DNA of 44,374 nucleotides from DAOTEJ01 sp035454085 (GCA_035454085.1 DAOTEJ010000015.1:1-44374); one strand, 5' to 3'. Counted from the stretch's first letter, positions 17,610 to 27,531 are shown. The notes: generated from the sequence alone by a model not told the origin. A program made the numbers and translations.

Positions 17610-18014
17610 ATGCAAATTGCCAACTTGGATGACCTGCTCGGCGCCGCGCGCCAGCAGGACGAGCCCCAACGGCTGCTGTTCGTGTTCGCCAACGCCACCC
17701 TGCCGCCCGACAGCACGCCGGCGCAGCGCGCCACGTTCGAGGCGGGCCAGGGCGGACAGCTCGAGCCCGTGATGTGTGTCGACAAGACCGCCGATGAGCT
17801 GGCGAGCTTCACCGACCTCAAGGCCGAGGCCGCGCAGTTCGGCGCCGATTGGAGCCTGGTCTTCGTGGCAGCGCTGCCCGGCCAAGGCGGCCGGGCCCCG
17901 AGCAGCGCCGAGGCCGAGCCTCACCTGCAACGCATGGTCGATGCACTCAAGTCCGGCGCGCAGTTCAACGCCATCGCCTTCGATCGCGACGGCGATCCGG
18001 TGCGGCTGGGCTGA
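17610..18014 (+). CDS. Conserved 134-residue protein of unknown function
   Basis: A small soluble protein with no signal peptide or membrane segment. It starts M-Q-I-A-N-L-D-D-L-L and carries L-L-F-V-F-A-N-A, a V-M-C-V-D-K-T motif, a W-S-L-V-F-V-A-A-L-P strand and A-F-D-R-D-G near the end. I recall related Burkholderiales proteins in databases under the name ribonucleotide reductase subunit alpha; nothing in this sequence resembles NrdA, so that label looks mistaken. It follows rsmA by 16 bases and precedes the HNH gene by 16 bases, so it is probably part of the same transcript. The function is unknown. Confidence 0.8.
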   Translation: MQIANLDDLLGAARQQDEPQRLLFVFANATLPPDSTPAQRATFEAGQGGQLEPVMCVDKTADELASFTDLKAEAAQFGADWSLVFVAALPGQGGRAPSSAEAEPHLQRMVDALKSGAQFNAIAFDRDGDPVRLG

Positions 18015-18030
18015 ACCGGGTGGTCCGCGC

Positions 18031-18387
18031 ATGAACCCGCCCAGCAAGCTCGACCGCGTGGTGCTCGAAGCGCGCCGCGCCGCGCAGCAGCGCGAGTCCG
18101 GCTACCGCGAGCGGGCACTCAAGCTCTACCCCTGGGTGTGCGGCCGCTGCGCCCGCAGCTTCACGCGCGAGCGGCTGCACGAGCTCACGGTTCACCACCG
18201 CGACCACAACCACGACAACAATCCGGCCGACGGGAGCAACTGGGAGCTGTTGTGCGTCTACTGTCACGACAACGAGCATTCCCGCTACCTGGACTCCGCC
18301 GGCCGCAGCCCCGGCGCCGACACCCTCGCCGCTGCCACCCACAACCCCTTCGCGGCCCTGGCTGACCTGGTCAAGAAGCGGGGCTAG
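18031..18387 (+). CDS. YajD-like HNH nuclease
   Basis: A 118-residue HNH-family protein. A C-G-R-C zinc knuckle near residues 37-40 is followed by V-H-H-R-D-H-N-H (HNH core histidines) and N-W-E-L-L-C-V-Y-C-H-D-N-E-H, completing the Cys4 and the C-terminal His. This layout matches E. coli YajD, an uncharacterised small nuclease-like protein. ATG 18031 lies 16 bases after the preceding gene. It is the last gene of the lptD-to-yajD run and faces gloA with only 36 bases between stop codons. The function beyond a probable nuclease is unknown. Confidence 0.85.
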   Translation: MNPPSKLDRVVLEARRAAQQRESGYRERALKLYPWVCGRCARSFTRERLHELTVHHRDHNHDNNPADGSNWELLCVYCHDNEHSRYLDSAGRSPGADTLAAATHNPFAALADLVKKRG

Positions 18388-18423
18388 GCAGGGGCCGCGG
18401 GCGCGGCGGGACCGGACTCCTCG

Positions 18424-18816
18424 CTAGAGCGGCGAGCCGCGCTCGATGAACTCGATCTTGTAGCCGTCGGGGTCGGTGACGAACGCGATCACGGTGCGCC
18501 CGCCCGCCACCGGGCCGGCCTCGCGCGTGACCGTGCCTCCCGCCACGCGCACGCGATCGCAGGCCGCGGCGGCGTTGTCCACTTCGACCGCGATATGACC
18601 GTAGGCCGTGCCGAGCTCGTAGCGGTCGACTCCGTAGTTGTAGGTGAGCTCGAGAACCGCGCCGCGCGACTCGTCGCCATAGCCCACGAAGGCAAGCGTG
18701 TACTTGTGCTCGGGGCGGTCGGTGGTGCGCAGCAGTTGCATGCCGAGCACGCGCGTGTAGAAGTCGATCGAACGCTGCAGGTCGCCGACCCGCAGCATGG
18801 TGTGGAGGATGCGCAT
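18424..18816 (-). CDS. gloA: Lactoylglutathione lyase (glyoxalase I) GloA
   Basis: Converts the methylglyoxal-glutathione hemithioacetal to S-lactoylglutathione. The 130-residue protein is a vicinal-oxygen-chelate fold with all four metal ligands at the positions known in E. coli GloA: His5, Glu56, His74 and Glu122. ATG 18816 is supported by a strong AAGGAG (complement of about 18822-18828). A longer frame adds 15 residues without support. The length and the absence of extra loops fit the Ni/Co-activated bacterial class (inference). Confidence 0.96.
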   Translation of the reverse strand: MRILHTMLRVGDLQRSIDFYTRVLGMQLLRTTDRPEHKYTLAFVGYGDESRGAVLELTYNYGVDRYELGTAYGHIAVEVDNAAAACDRVRVAGGTVTREAGPVAGGRTVIAFVTDPDGYKIEFIERGSPL

Positions 18817-18882
18817 CGAAACTCCTTCAGGCGGCGCGTGCGGGCGCCGGGTGGGAGTCAAGAATAGCGAGGCGACTGGGGC

Positions 18883-19971
18883 TCAGGCCGCCAACAGCGC
18901 CCGCGCGCGCGCGGCACTGCGGCGGAAATCCTCGAAGCGCGGTCGGTTGAACACCTCGAAGTGGCGCGTCAGACCCACGGGCGGCCAATAGCGGCCGTCC
19001 TCGTCGCGCTCGACCCAGCCGCGCTCCACGAGGCTCTTGAGCTTGCGGCGCATGGTTTCGGCCGGCACGTCCATGCTCAGGGCCAGCGAATGGGCCGTGC
19101 AGGCACGGGCCCGTCCATCATGGCGCGCGCGGGTCAGGGCCTCGTCGCCCAACCGCGCCTTGAGTTCGTCCCAACTGGTGGCCGGCCAGGTCGCGGCCAC
19201 CGCGATGTGCGAGTAGTGGGAAATCTCGCCGAGGATCACGCCCAGCAGCGCATCGCCGCCGAGCAGGCGGCGCAGGGCGATGATCTGGCGCAGGTTGTAG
19301 CCCGCCACCACCACGGCCGCCTGGCGCGCGACGGCAGAGTCCGGCGGCGGCAGCAACACGCCTTCCTGAAGTTCGGCCGGCAACTCGGCGACCCGGCAGG
19401 CGCGGATCGCACGCTCGATCTCGCCCACCCGACTGGCAAGAATCGGGCGGTGCTCCTTGAACTCGTCCATGCGCTGCGCCGTCCACAGGAAGTCGCGCAG
19501 GCGTTCGGCGTACAGACCCCGCCGCAGATACTCGTGACTGCGCGTCCCGGGCACGGGCATGTCGCCCGCGGTGTGAATCAGCCAGCCCTCGTCGTGCAGT
19601 TCGGCGATCGCCCGGCGCAGTGTCTCGCGCGGCAATCCCAGCGCCGACCCGAGCGTCCTGAGCGTGCCGCGCACCACCCCGCCGTGCCGGTAAAGCCCCG
19701 ATTCGGATAGCGCCTCGCGGGCCAGGGCCGCGGTGGCGGGGTCGCCCAGGGTCGCCTCGCGCGAGAGCCAGGCCGCGAGCAGTGGCAGAAACAGCTCGAT
19801 ACGCCCGCGGAAGATGGCGTAGATGCCATTCAACATCCGCAAGTTGTAGCTGTTGACCAGGAATGGCTCCAGCCACTCGTGTCCGCCTGCGAGGCGCTGC
19901 GAGGGCGGGACCGAGTCCCATGGCGCCAGACCTGCCGTTTCCCTACCCGCCGAATCGTTGACCTGCTCCAT
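18883..19971 (-). CDS. Putative transcriptional regulator with duplicated winged-helix halves
   Basis: I do not recognise a named family. The 362-residue protein looks like two copies of one module. Each copy has a Y-N-L-R helix (residues 42-45 and 225-228), a hydrophobic helical region, and a helix-turn-helix (P-R-E-T-L-R-R-A-I-A-E-L with E-G-W-L, about 112-132; P-A-E-T-M-R-R-K-L-K-S-L with R-G-W-V, about 301-321). The offset of 183-189 residues is constant, which suggests a single-chain pseudo-dimer DNA-binding protein. The start is uncertain: ATG 19971 lies behind two in-frame GTG codons, and a strong GGAGG sits in front of an in-frame ATT at 20013. It lies between ygjP and gloA, genes usually adjacent in related genomes. 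Confidence 0.72.
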   Translation of the reverse strand: MEQVNDSAGRETAGLAPWDSVPPSQRLAGGHEWLEPFLVNSYNLRMLNGIYAIFRGRIELFLPLLAAWLSREATLGDPATAALAREALSESGLYRHGGVVRGTLRTLGSALGLPRETLRRAIAELHDEGWLIHTAGDMPVPGTRSHEYLRRGLYAERLRDFLWTAQRMDEFKEHRPILASRVGEIERAIRACRVAELPAELQEGVLLPPPDSAVARQAAVVVAGYNLRQIIALRRLLGGDALLGVILGEISHYSHIAVAATWPATSWDELKARLGDEALTRARHDGRARACTAHSLALSMDVPAETMRRKLKSLVERGWVERDEDGRYWPPVGLTRHFEVFNRPRFEDFRRSAARARALLAA

Positions 19972-20018
19972 CACCACGCGCCTGTCGCTCTTGGCCCTTG
20001 CCCGGCGACGAATGGCTA

Positions 20019-20044
20019 CCTCCTGCGACCCATTTTCGGTCGCA
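20019..20044 (-). promoter_or_regulatory. Hairpin plus strong Shine-Dalgarno ahead of the duplicated regulator
   Basis: Minus strand: a perfect 7-bp inverted repeat TGCGACC / GGTCGCA with a 7-base loop (20024-20044) runs directly into GGAGG (20023-20019). The GGAGG is 5 bases before an in-frame ATT (20013-20011) and 47 bases before the ATG. It could be an operator, an mRNA hairpin controlling ribosome access, or both. Confidence 0.4.
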
Positions 20045-20152
20045 GGGCCGGCCCAACACGGGTTTCTCCAAAGTGGGACAGTCGCGTTGCGCGATGCGCA
20101 GGAGTTGGCGAATACGCCGTTGACAGGCAGGCCCTCGGACTGCCCCGGCTTG

Positions 20153-20986
20153 CTAGAGCGGCAGGGCGGACAGGTCGGCGCGGCGCATCTCGGCGCGTGC
20201 CACCTCGAAGCCCGGCAGGATCTGCGCCACCGCCTGCCAGAAGCGCGGGCCGTGGTTCATCTCCTTGAGGTGGGCGAGTTCGTGCGCGATCACGTAGTCG
20301 ACCAGTTCGATCTGGAAGTGGATCAGGCGCCAATTGAGCCGCACCCTTCCGTCGGCCGAGCACGAGCCCCAGCGCGAGCGGGCCGAGGACAGCGCCCACG
20401 CGGTGAGCGGCACGTCCACGCGCTGCCGGATGAGCTCGATGCGCTCGGCGAACACGCGCCGGGCCTCGGACTGCAGCCAGGAAAGCACCGCGTCGCGCAC
20501 GCGGGCCTCGTCGGCCTCCGCCGGCAGCGCCAGGTGCAGTTCCTCGTCGTGCGCCCCGGCCACGAGCCCGGTCGAGGTGGCCGGTGCCAGGCGCAGCACC
20601 ACGCTGCGCCCCAGGTAGGGCAGGCGCCCGCCCTCGGCGAAGCGCAGCTCGGGCAGGCGGCGCCGGCTGCGCCATTCGTGCCAGTCGGCGAGCTTGCGGC
20701 GGATCCAGCCTTCCTTCTCCTGCACCGCGGCCTCGATCTCGCGCAGGGTGACCCAACGCGGCGCCGCGACCGCCAGGCCCTGCTCGTCGATGGTGAAGCC
20801 GATGGTGCGGCGGCGCGCGCGGCGCAGCCGGTAGCGCAGCGGCCCCTGAGCGAGCGCGGCCACGCGCACGCCCGGCAGGCCCGGCGCGGGCTCGGGCAAG
20901 GCGGCAGGAGCAGCCACGGGCGCATCGAAGCCCAGACTCAGCTGCGCCTGGGCCTGCGCCTGCTGCAACTCTCGGCGCGCGCTCAT
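20153..20986 (-). CDS. YgjP-like (DUF45, M48-type) zinc metallopeptidase
   Basis: A 277-residue protein of the YgjP / DUF45 family. The C-terminal zinc motif V-I-A-H-E-L-A-H-L-K-E-M-N-H-G-P-R-F-W (about residues 233-251) gives the H-E-x-x-H pair and a third His. S-S-A-R-S-R-W-G-S-C-S precedes it, as usual. The N-terminal 45 residues are Ala/Gln/Pro-rich. The start ATG overlaps the plsC stop by 4 bases (ATGA). The family sits next to plsC and glyS in many betaproteobacteria; its substrate is unknown, so peptidase activity is inferred from the motif only. Confidence 0.87.
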   Translation of the reverse strand: MSARRELQQAQAQAQLSLGFDAPVAAPAALPEPAPGLPGVRVAALAQGPLRYRLRRARRRTIGFTIDEQGLAVAAPRWVTLREIEAAVQEKEGWIRRKLADWHEWRSRRRLPELRFAEGGRLPYLGRSVVLRLAPATSTGLVAGAHDEELHLALPAEADEARVRDAVLSWLQSEARRVFAERIELIRQRVDVPLTAWALSSARSRWGSCSADGRVRLNWRLIHFQIELVDYVIAHELAHLKEMNHGPRFWQAVAQILPGFEVARAEMRRADLSALPL

Positions 20987-21762
20987 GCGCCCCCCGTCGG
21001 CGCAGCCGCGGCCGCAGGCGCATCGGCGCGGCCCTGGGCGTAGCGATGCGGCGCGATGCGGCGCATCTGGCCCTCGATCCAGTCCTCGACCGCGCGCGCC
21101 ATCTGCTCGGGCGACTTGCCCGCCGGCGAGATGGGCTCGCCGATCACCACCGTGATCACGCCCGGCTTCATGCGAAAGCTCTTGCGCGGCCAGCACTCGC
21201 CCGAGTCGAGCGCGATCGGGATCACCGGCGTGCCAGTGGCCACCGCCAGGCGCGCGCCGCCGCTCTTGTAGCGGCGCTTCTCGCCGGGGGCGGTGCGCGT
21301 GCCCTCGGGGAACATGGTGATCCACCAGCCGTCGGCAAGATGGCCCGGCGCCTTCTCGACGAGCTGCTGGAAGGCGTCCTTGCCGCGCGAACGGTCGATG
21401 CTGACCATGCCCAGGGAGTGCAGCGCCCAGCCGAAGAAGGGCAGGTAGGCGAGCTCGCGCTTGTAGGTGAACGAGAGGCGGCGCGGCATGTAGGTGGCGA
21501 GCCAGAGCGTCTCCCAGGTCGACTGGTGCTTGCTCATCACGATGCCGGGCCCGTCGGGCAGGCGCTCCCACCCCTCCACCCGCCACTCGATGCCGCACAG
21601 CTTGCGCGCCAGTTGCACCGCGAGCCAGGTCCACATCTGGCACAGCTTGTAGCGCGTCTTCTGCTTGGCGAAGATCGCCGCGCCCAGCACCACGAAGGAC
21701 CACGGCACGACGGCGGCGAACATCACCGCCACGTACAGGGCCGAGCGCAGCAGCTGGATCAC
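20983..21762 (-). CDS. plsC: 1-acyl-sn-glycerol-3-phosphate acyltransferase PlsC
   Basis: Acylates lysophosphatidic acid to phosphatidic acid at the inner membrane. The 259-residue protein has an N-terminal hydrophobic helix (about 8-32), the acyltransferase motif S-K-H-Q-S-T-W-E (catalytic His; the usual H-x4-D is H-x4-E here), then M-F-P-E-G-T-R-T and V-I-P-I-A-L-D-S-G-E. The C-terminal 20 residues are Ala-rich. It starts 15 bases after glyS. In related genomes gmhB usually lies between glyS and plsC; it is missing here. The enzyme is assigned by motif; lyso-ornithine-lipid or other acyl acceptors cannot be excluded. Confidence 0.9.
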   Translation of the reverse strand: MIQLLRSALYVAVMFAAVVPWSFVVLGAAIFAKQKTRYKLCQMWTWLAVQLARKLCGIEWRVEGWERLPDGPGIVMSKHQSTWETLWLATYMPRRLSFTYKRELAYLPFFGWALHSLGMVSIDRSRGKDAFQQLVEKAPGHLADGWWITMFPEGTRTAPGEKRRYKSGGARLAVATGTPVIPIALDSGECWPRKSFRMKPGVITVVIGEPISPAGKSPEQMARAVEDWIEGQMRRIAPHRYAQGRADAPAAAAAPTGGA

Positions 21763-21777
21763 GGCGCCGCGCTCCGC

Positions 21778-23864
21778 TCAGCTCGACAGGCGCGCGAGGT
21801 CGGCCACGCGGTTCATCGCCGCGTGCAGGCGCGCCAGCAGCGCGAGCCGGTTGGCGCGCAGCGCGACATCGTCGACGTTGACCATCACCTCGTCGAAGAA
21901 CGCGTCCACCGGCAGCTTCAGCGGCGCGAGCGACCTGAGCAGGGCCTCGTACTCGCCCCGGGCGGCCAGCGCCTCGACGCCCGGCGCCACGCGTTCGAGC
22001 GCGGCGGCGAGCTGCTGCTCGGCGGGCTCGAGCAGCAGCTCGGCGCGATAGGACGCAGGCACCGGCTCGGTCGCCTTCTTGAGGATGTTGCCGATGCGCT
22101 TGTTGGCCGCGGCCAGCGACGCAGCTTCGGGCAGCTGCGAGAAGGCGCGCACGGCGGCGAGCCGGCGCGGGATGTCACCCCAGCGCGGCGGGCGCAGGGC
22201 GACGACCGCGTCGATCTCCTGAAGCGTGTAGCCGGCGTCGCGCAGATAGCCCACCAGACGGTCGAACAGGAACTCGCTCACTTGCGCCTGCGCCTGGCCG
22301 TGGGCCGGGCCAAAGGCCGCGAACGCGGTGTCGACGAGCTCGGGCAAGGCGAGCGGCAGATCGCGTTCGATCAGCATGCGCAGCACGCCCAGGGCATGGC
22401 GGCGCAGCGCATAGGGATCCTTGTCGCCGGTAGGCACCTGGCCGATGCCGAACAGGCCAGCCAGGGTCTCGAGCTTGTCGGCCAGCGCCACCGCCAGGCT
22501 CACGCGCGAGGCGGGCAGCGCGTCACCCGCGAAGCGCGGCTGATAGTGCTCGCGGATGGCCAGCGCCACGTCGGCCGCCTCGCCATCGTGGTGCGCGTAG
22601 TACTCGCCCATGACGCCCTGCAGCTCGGGGAACTCGCCCACCATCAGGGTGCGCAGGTCGGCCTTGGCCAGCCGCGCGGCGCGCTCCACGTGAGTCTCGT
22701 CCGCGCCCAGTCCGCGGCCGATGGCCACGGCAATGCCCACCACGCGCTCGACGCGCTCGAGCTGGCTGCCGAGCTTGTTGTGGTAGACCACGTGCGCCAG
22801 GCCGGGGATGCGCGACTCCAGCGTCTGCCTGCGGTCCTGGTCGTAGAAGAACTTGGCGTCCGCCAGCCGCGCGCGCACCACGCGCGCATTGCCCGAGCGG
22901 ATCGCCGCCCCGCCGTCGACGGCCTCGATGTGCGAGGCGAGCAGGAAGGTGTTGGTGAGCCGGCCGTCGGCCCCGCGCAGCGCGAAGTACTTCTGGTTCT
23001 GCTGCATGGTGAGGATCAGGCACTCCTCGGGCACCTCGAGGAATTCGCGCTCGAAGCCCGACTCGTAGACGGTCGGCCACTCGGTGAGCGCGTTGACCTC
23101 ATCCACCAGCTCGGCCGGCATGATGGGCGTGGCGCCCAGCCGGGCGGCGGCCGCCTGCACGAGTTCGACCAGGCGCGCGCGCCGCGCCGCGAACGAGGCG
23201 ATCACGCGGCCCTCGCTTTCGAGCTGCGCCGCGTAGCCCTCGGCGCTGGCCAGTTGGATGGGAGCACTGGTGTGAAAGCGATGCCCGCGCGTGGTCCGAC
23301 CGGCCGCGAGCCCCAGCGCGCTTACCGGCACCACCTCGGTGCCGTGCAGCGCCACGAGGTGCTGCACCGGACGCACGAACTGCACCGTGCTGTGGCCGTC
23401 GGCGAGCTGATAGCTCATCACCTTGGGAATCGGCAGCGCCTCGATGGCTTCGAGCAGCGCGGCCTGCAATCCGGCCGCGAGCGCCACGCCGGGCTTCACG
23501 CCCTCCACCACCAGCTGCTCGGTCTTGCCGTCGGACTCGCGCCTGAGCTGGTCGACCCCGGCCACGATGCCCAGGGCCGCGAGCTTCTTGAGGAGCGCGG
23601 GCGTGGCCGAGCCATCGGGCGCGATGCCCACGGAAACCGGCACGAGCTTCTGCTTGAAGGCCTGCGCGGGCGAGGCGGCCAGCACGTCGGTGATCAGCAC
23701 GCCCAGGCGGCGCGGGGCGCCGTAGGCCGTGGCCTGCGAGTCCGGCGCGAGCAGGTGCCGCGTCCGCAGGCCCCGCTCGATGCCCGCGGCGAAGGCCTCG
23801 GACAGCACGGACAGCGCCTTGGGCGGCAGTTCCTCGGTCTGCAACTCGACCAGCAGGCTCGCGT

Positions 23865-23868
<4 letters not shown>
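21778..23868 (-). CDS. glyS: Glycyl-tRNA synthetase beta subunit
   Basis: The large subunit of the alpha2beta2 bacterial GlyRS, responsible for tRNA-Gly recognition. The 696 residues match the family length of about 690. The start M-N-A-S-L-L-V-E-L-Q-T-E-E-L-P-P-K is canonical; further landmarks are R-G-H-R-F-H near residue 197, the L-T-E-W-P region, the HD-like segment E-Y-Y-A-H-H-D-G-E and the anticodon-binding C-terminus with F-F-D-E-V-M-V-N-V. ATG 23868 has CGGGAGG just upstream and overlaps the glyQ stop (ATGA), so the two subunits are translationally coupled. Confidence 0.97.
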
Positions 23869-24776
<908 letters not shown>

Positions 24777-24864
24777 TCCGGTGGGATCCCGTGCGGTGCG
24801 GCCGACGACGGGCGCCGGCATGCAAGGGCCGCGCGGAGCGCGGCCTCGCGCCGATTCTACGGTC

Positions 24865-26394
24865 TCAGGCCACAGGCCGCCGCCCCAGCGCCAGGGCCGC
24901 CACGAGCAGCAGGCCGATCAGCGCCAGTGCCGGCCCATCGGTCCAGCGCACGTAGGGCGTGGTGCCGCGCGTGGCCTGCACCGGGGCGTCGAGCACCCCG
25001 AGCGTGTTGAAGGGCAGCAGGGCCTGGACGCGGCCTTGCGCGTCGATCACCGCGGTGGCGCCCGTGTTGGTGGCGCGCAGCATGGGGCGGGCGGTCTCGA
25101 GCGCACGCAGTCGCGAAATCTGCAGATGCTGGGGCAGCGCGAGCGAGTCGCCGAACCAGGCGAGGTTCGAGAGGTTCACCAGCATGGTGGGCGCCGCGGC
25201 CGGGTCTGCCCAGGCCGCGGCGATCTGCGCACCGAACAGGTCCTCGTAGCAGATGTTCACGGCCACCCGCTGGCCCGCCAGGGGCATGGGGGGCTGGTAG
25301 GTCGCGCCGCGCTCCTGGTCGCCGATCGGGATGTTCATCATGTCCACGAACCAGCGAAAGCCCGGCGGGATGAACTCGCCGAAGGGCACCAGTTGGCGCT
25401 TGCTGTAGGTGAAGACGGCGCCGTCGGGCGCGAGACCCACGGCACTGTTGTAGTAGCGCGGCCCGGGCTCCTCGAGGAAGACCCCGAAGATGAGCGCGGA
25501 ATCGCGCTCTTCGGCGAAGCGCTCGAGCGCTCGCAAGGCGCTGGCCGGCACGTAGGCGAGCGGCACCGGAAACACCGACTCGGGCAGCACGGTCAGGCGC
25601 GGCGGCGTGGCCGCCGGGCGCAGCATCAGGCCGTGATGTAGCTCGAAGGCGCGGTCCAGCCCCTCGGGCGTGAACTTCTCGTCCTGCGGCACATTGCCCT
25701 GCACGAGCCGCACCACCACGGGCTCGCCCGCGGGCTCTGACCAGGCCCGCCCGCGCAGCGCCTGCCCCGCTCCGCCCAGCACCACGATGAGCAGTGCAGC
25801 CAGAGCCGCCACCGCCGGCCGGCGGGTGCGCGTGAGAGGCAGCCAGACGAGAAGTGCGAGGGAACCTGCCACCAGCGCCGCCATCAGCCCGATGCCGTAG
25901 ACGCCGAGCAAGGGCGCGTAGCCGGCGAGCGGACCGTCGCTGTGCGCGTAGCCGCTGGCCACCCACGGGAAACCGGTAAAGAGCGTGCCGCGCAGCCACT
26001 CGCTGCCGGCCCAGGCAGCCGGCAGCCCGGCAAGGAGCAACCAGCGCGGGTCGCGCACCCAGCGCCGCGCCACACCCAGCGCGAGCGCCGGATAGAGCGC
26101 GAGGAAGGCGCACAGCGCCGCGGTGGCCAGCACCGCCAGCGGCGCCGGCAGGCCGCCGAAAAAGTGCAGGCTCACGAAGATCCACGAGATCCCCAGGCCG
26201 AACCAGCCCATGCCGAAGCACCAGCCCAGCCACGCCGCCTGCCGCGCGCTGCCGGTGCCCTGCACGAGCAGGAACAACCCGGCCAGCGCCACCACCTGCA
26301 GCCAGGGCAGGCCGAAGGGCGCGAAGGAGGCCGCCTGCGCCAAGCCCAGGATCAGCGCGGCGATCGACAACCAGGGCAGAGGACGCGCCGGCAT
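24865..26394 (-). CDS. lnt: Apolipoprotein N-acyltransferase Lnt
   Basis: Adds the third acyl chain to the N-terminal cysteine of lipoproteins, such as Pal and the lipoprotein at 27532, in the inner membrane. The 509-residue protein has several N-terminal membrane helices (about residues 8-205), a periplasmic nitrilase domain (about 225-475) and a last helix near the C-terminus. The catalytic triad is visible: Glu in L-P-E-S-V-F-P, Lys in Y-S-K-R-Q-L-V-P-F-G-E and Cys in N-I-C-Y-E-D-L-F-G. It follows corC by 54 bases, the standard arrangement. Confidence 0.96.
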   Translation of the reverse strand: MPARPLPWLSIAALILGLAQAASFAPFGLPWLQVVALAGLFLLVQGTGSARQAAWLGWCFGMGWFGLGISWIFVSLHFFGGLPAPLAVLATAALCAFLALYPALALGVARRWVRDPRWLLLAGLPAAWAGSEWLRGTLFTGFPWVASGYAHSDGPLAGYAPLLGVYGIGLMAALVAGSLALLVWLPLTRTRRPAVAALAALLIVVLGGAGQALRGRAWSEPAGEPVVVRLVQGNVPQDEKFTPEGLDRAFELHHGLMLRPAATPPRLTVLPESVFPVPLAYVPASALRALERFAEERDSALIFGVFLEEPGPRYYNSAVGLAPDGAVFTYSKRQLVPFGEFIPPGFRWFVDMMNIPIGDQERGATYQPPMPLAGQRVAVNICYEDLFGAQIAAAWADPAAAPTMLVNLSNLAWFGDSLALPQHLQISRLRALETARPMLRATNTGATAVIDAQGRVQALLPFNTLGVLDAPVQATRGTTPYVRWTDGPALALIGLLLVAALALGRRPVA

Positions 26395-26448
26395 GGGGGC
26401 GTGCGGGGGCAGGGTGCGCAGCGCGGCGCGGCGGCGGGGCGGAGCGCC

Positions 26449-27327
26449 TCAGCGCCCGTCGCCGTGCGCCGGTGCGGCCGGCTCGCGCTCGACGGCAAAG
26501 AGCTCGACCTGGCGGGCGTCGCCGCGCAGCACGGTGAAGCGCCAGCCGTCGAACTCGAGCGTCTCGCCTGCCTGCGGCACGTGGCCGAGCTCGCCGGTGA
26601 TCAGGCCGCCCACCGTGTCGTAGTGCTCGTCGCTGAACACGGTGCCGAAGGTCTCGTTGAACTTGGCGATCTCGGTGAGCGCGCGCACCCGCCAGCGCCC
26701 CTCGCGCTCGAGGACGATGTCGGTCTCCGAGACGGCGACGTCGTGCTCGTCGTCGATGTCGCCCACGATCTGCTCGAGCACGTCCTCGATGGTGATCAGG
26801 CCGGCCACGCTGCCGTACTCGTCCACCACGATCGCCATGTGGTTGCGGTTGGCGCGAAAGTCGCGCAGCAGCACGTTGGTGGGCTTGCTCTCGGGGATGA
26901 AGACCGGCGGCCGCAGGGCGGCGCGCAGATCGAAGCCGGGCCGTGCGTAGTGGCGCAGCAGGTCCTTGGCGAGGAGGATGCCGACGATGTGGTCGCGGTC
27001 GCCCTCGATGGCCGGGAAGCGCGAGTGGCCGCTGGCGATCACCGTCTCGATCCATCCCTCGGGAGGCTCGGTGATGTCGACCACGTCCATCCGGGTGCGC
27101 GGCACCATCAGGTCCCGGGCGCGCAGTTCGGACACCTGCAGCACGCCCTCGATCATCGACATGGCGTCGGCGTCGAGCAGGTCGCGCCGGTGCGCCTCGT
27201 GCAGTGCGTTGAGCAGATCCTCGCGGCTGTCTGGCTCGCGGGTCATGAACGCCAGCAGGCGCTCGAAGAAGGTCTTGTCTTTCGGTTTGAGGGGCTTGTC
27301 GCCCCGCGTTGGCTCGGCCATGGACAT
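26449..27327 (-). CDS. corC: CBS-domain protein CorC (YbeX)
   Basis: A cytosolic protein linked to magnesium/cobalt efflux and, in E. coli (YbeX), to ribosome maturation. The 292-residue protein has a Pro/Lys-rich N-terminus, two CBS domains (about 75-200; R-D-L-M-V-P-R-T-R-M, then V-D-E-Y-G-S-V-A-G-L-I-T-I-E-D-V-L-E-Q-I-V-G-D-I) and a CorC/HlyC domain at the end (G-L-I-T-G-E-L-G-H-V-P). ATG 27327 or an in-frame ATG six bases later (27321) could be used. Its usual upstream neighbour ybeY is separated from it by an inverted lipoprotein gene. Confidence 0.94.
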   Translation of the reverse strand: MSMAEPTRGDKPLKPKDKTFFERLLAFMTREPDSREDLLNALHEAHRRDLLDADAMSMIEGVLQVSELRARDLMVPRTRMDVVDITEPPEGWIETVIASGHSRFPAIEGDRDHIVGILLAKDLLRHYARPGFDLRAALRPPVFIPESKPTNVLLRDFRANRNHMAIVVDEYGSVAGLITIEDVLEQIVGDIDDEHDVAVSETDIVLEREGRWRVRALTEIAKFNETFGTVFSDEHYDTVGGLITGELGHVPQAGETLEFDGWRFTVLRGDARQVELFAVEREPAAPAHGDGR

Positions 27328-27531
27328 CGGGCCGGCACGCAGCGCCCGGCCCGGTGGTTGAAACGCGGCGAGGATACACGAGCCCCACCCCGGCCCGGGC
27401 GGGCACGGCCGCCTCGAGCTTGCCCTCGCCGGCCCTGGCCGGCCGCCTGCGCCCGACCCTTGCCGGGGGTCAATTCATCGCCCGCGCCGCGCACCAGAGT
27501 GAGATCGAGGCCATCGACAAGGGAGGCTCGT

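Noticed and set aside
17610..18014. Label ribonucleotide reductase subunit alpha for the 134-residue protein
   Set aside because: No catalytic cysteines, ATP cone or barrel motifs of NrdA; only 134 residues. Kept as unknown.
20045..20152. Possible mobile-element end in the gap before ygjP (tgtcccactttgg on the minus strand)
   Set aside because: No matching inverted end or target duplication and no transposase nearby; a single short motif is not enough.
24857..27406. 849-codon minus-strand frame spanning lnt and corC
   Set aside because: It is out of frame with the clear Lnt and CorC proteins and shows repetitive Arg/Ala/Gly sequence; no fusion protein is supported.
27428..27443. Perfect palindrome gccggcc-ct-ggccggc upstream of the lipoprotein gene as a terminator or insertion scar
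   Set aside because: Such GC palindromes are frequent at this composition; there is no U-tract and no duplicate on the other side of the gene.
25942..27531. N-terminal extension of the lipoprotein frame across corC and part of lnt
   Set aside because: The lipoprotein signal peptide and strong ribosome-binding site place the start at 27532; the extension is antisense to corC and lnt.
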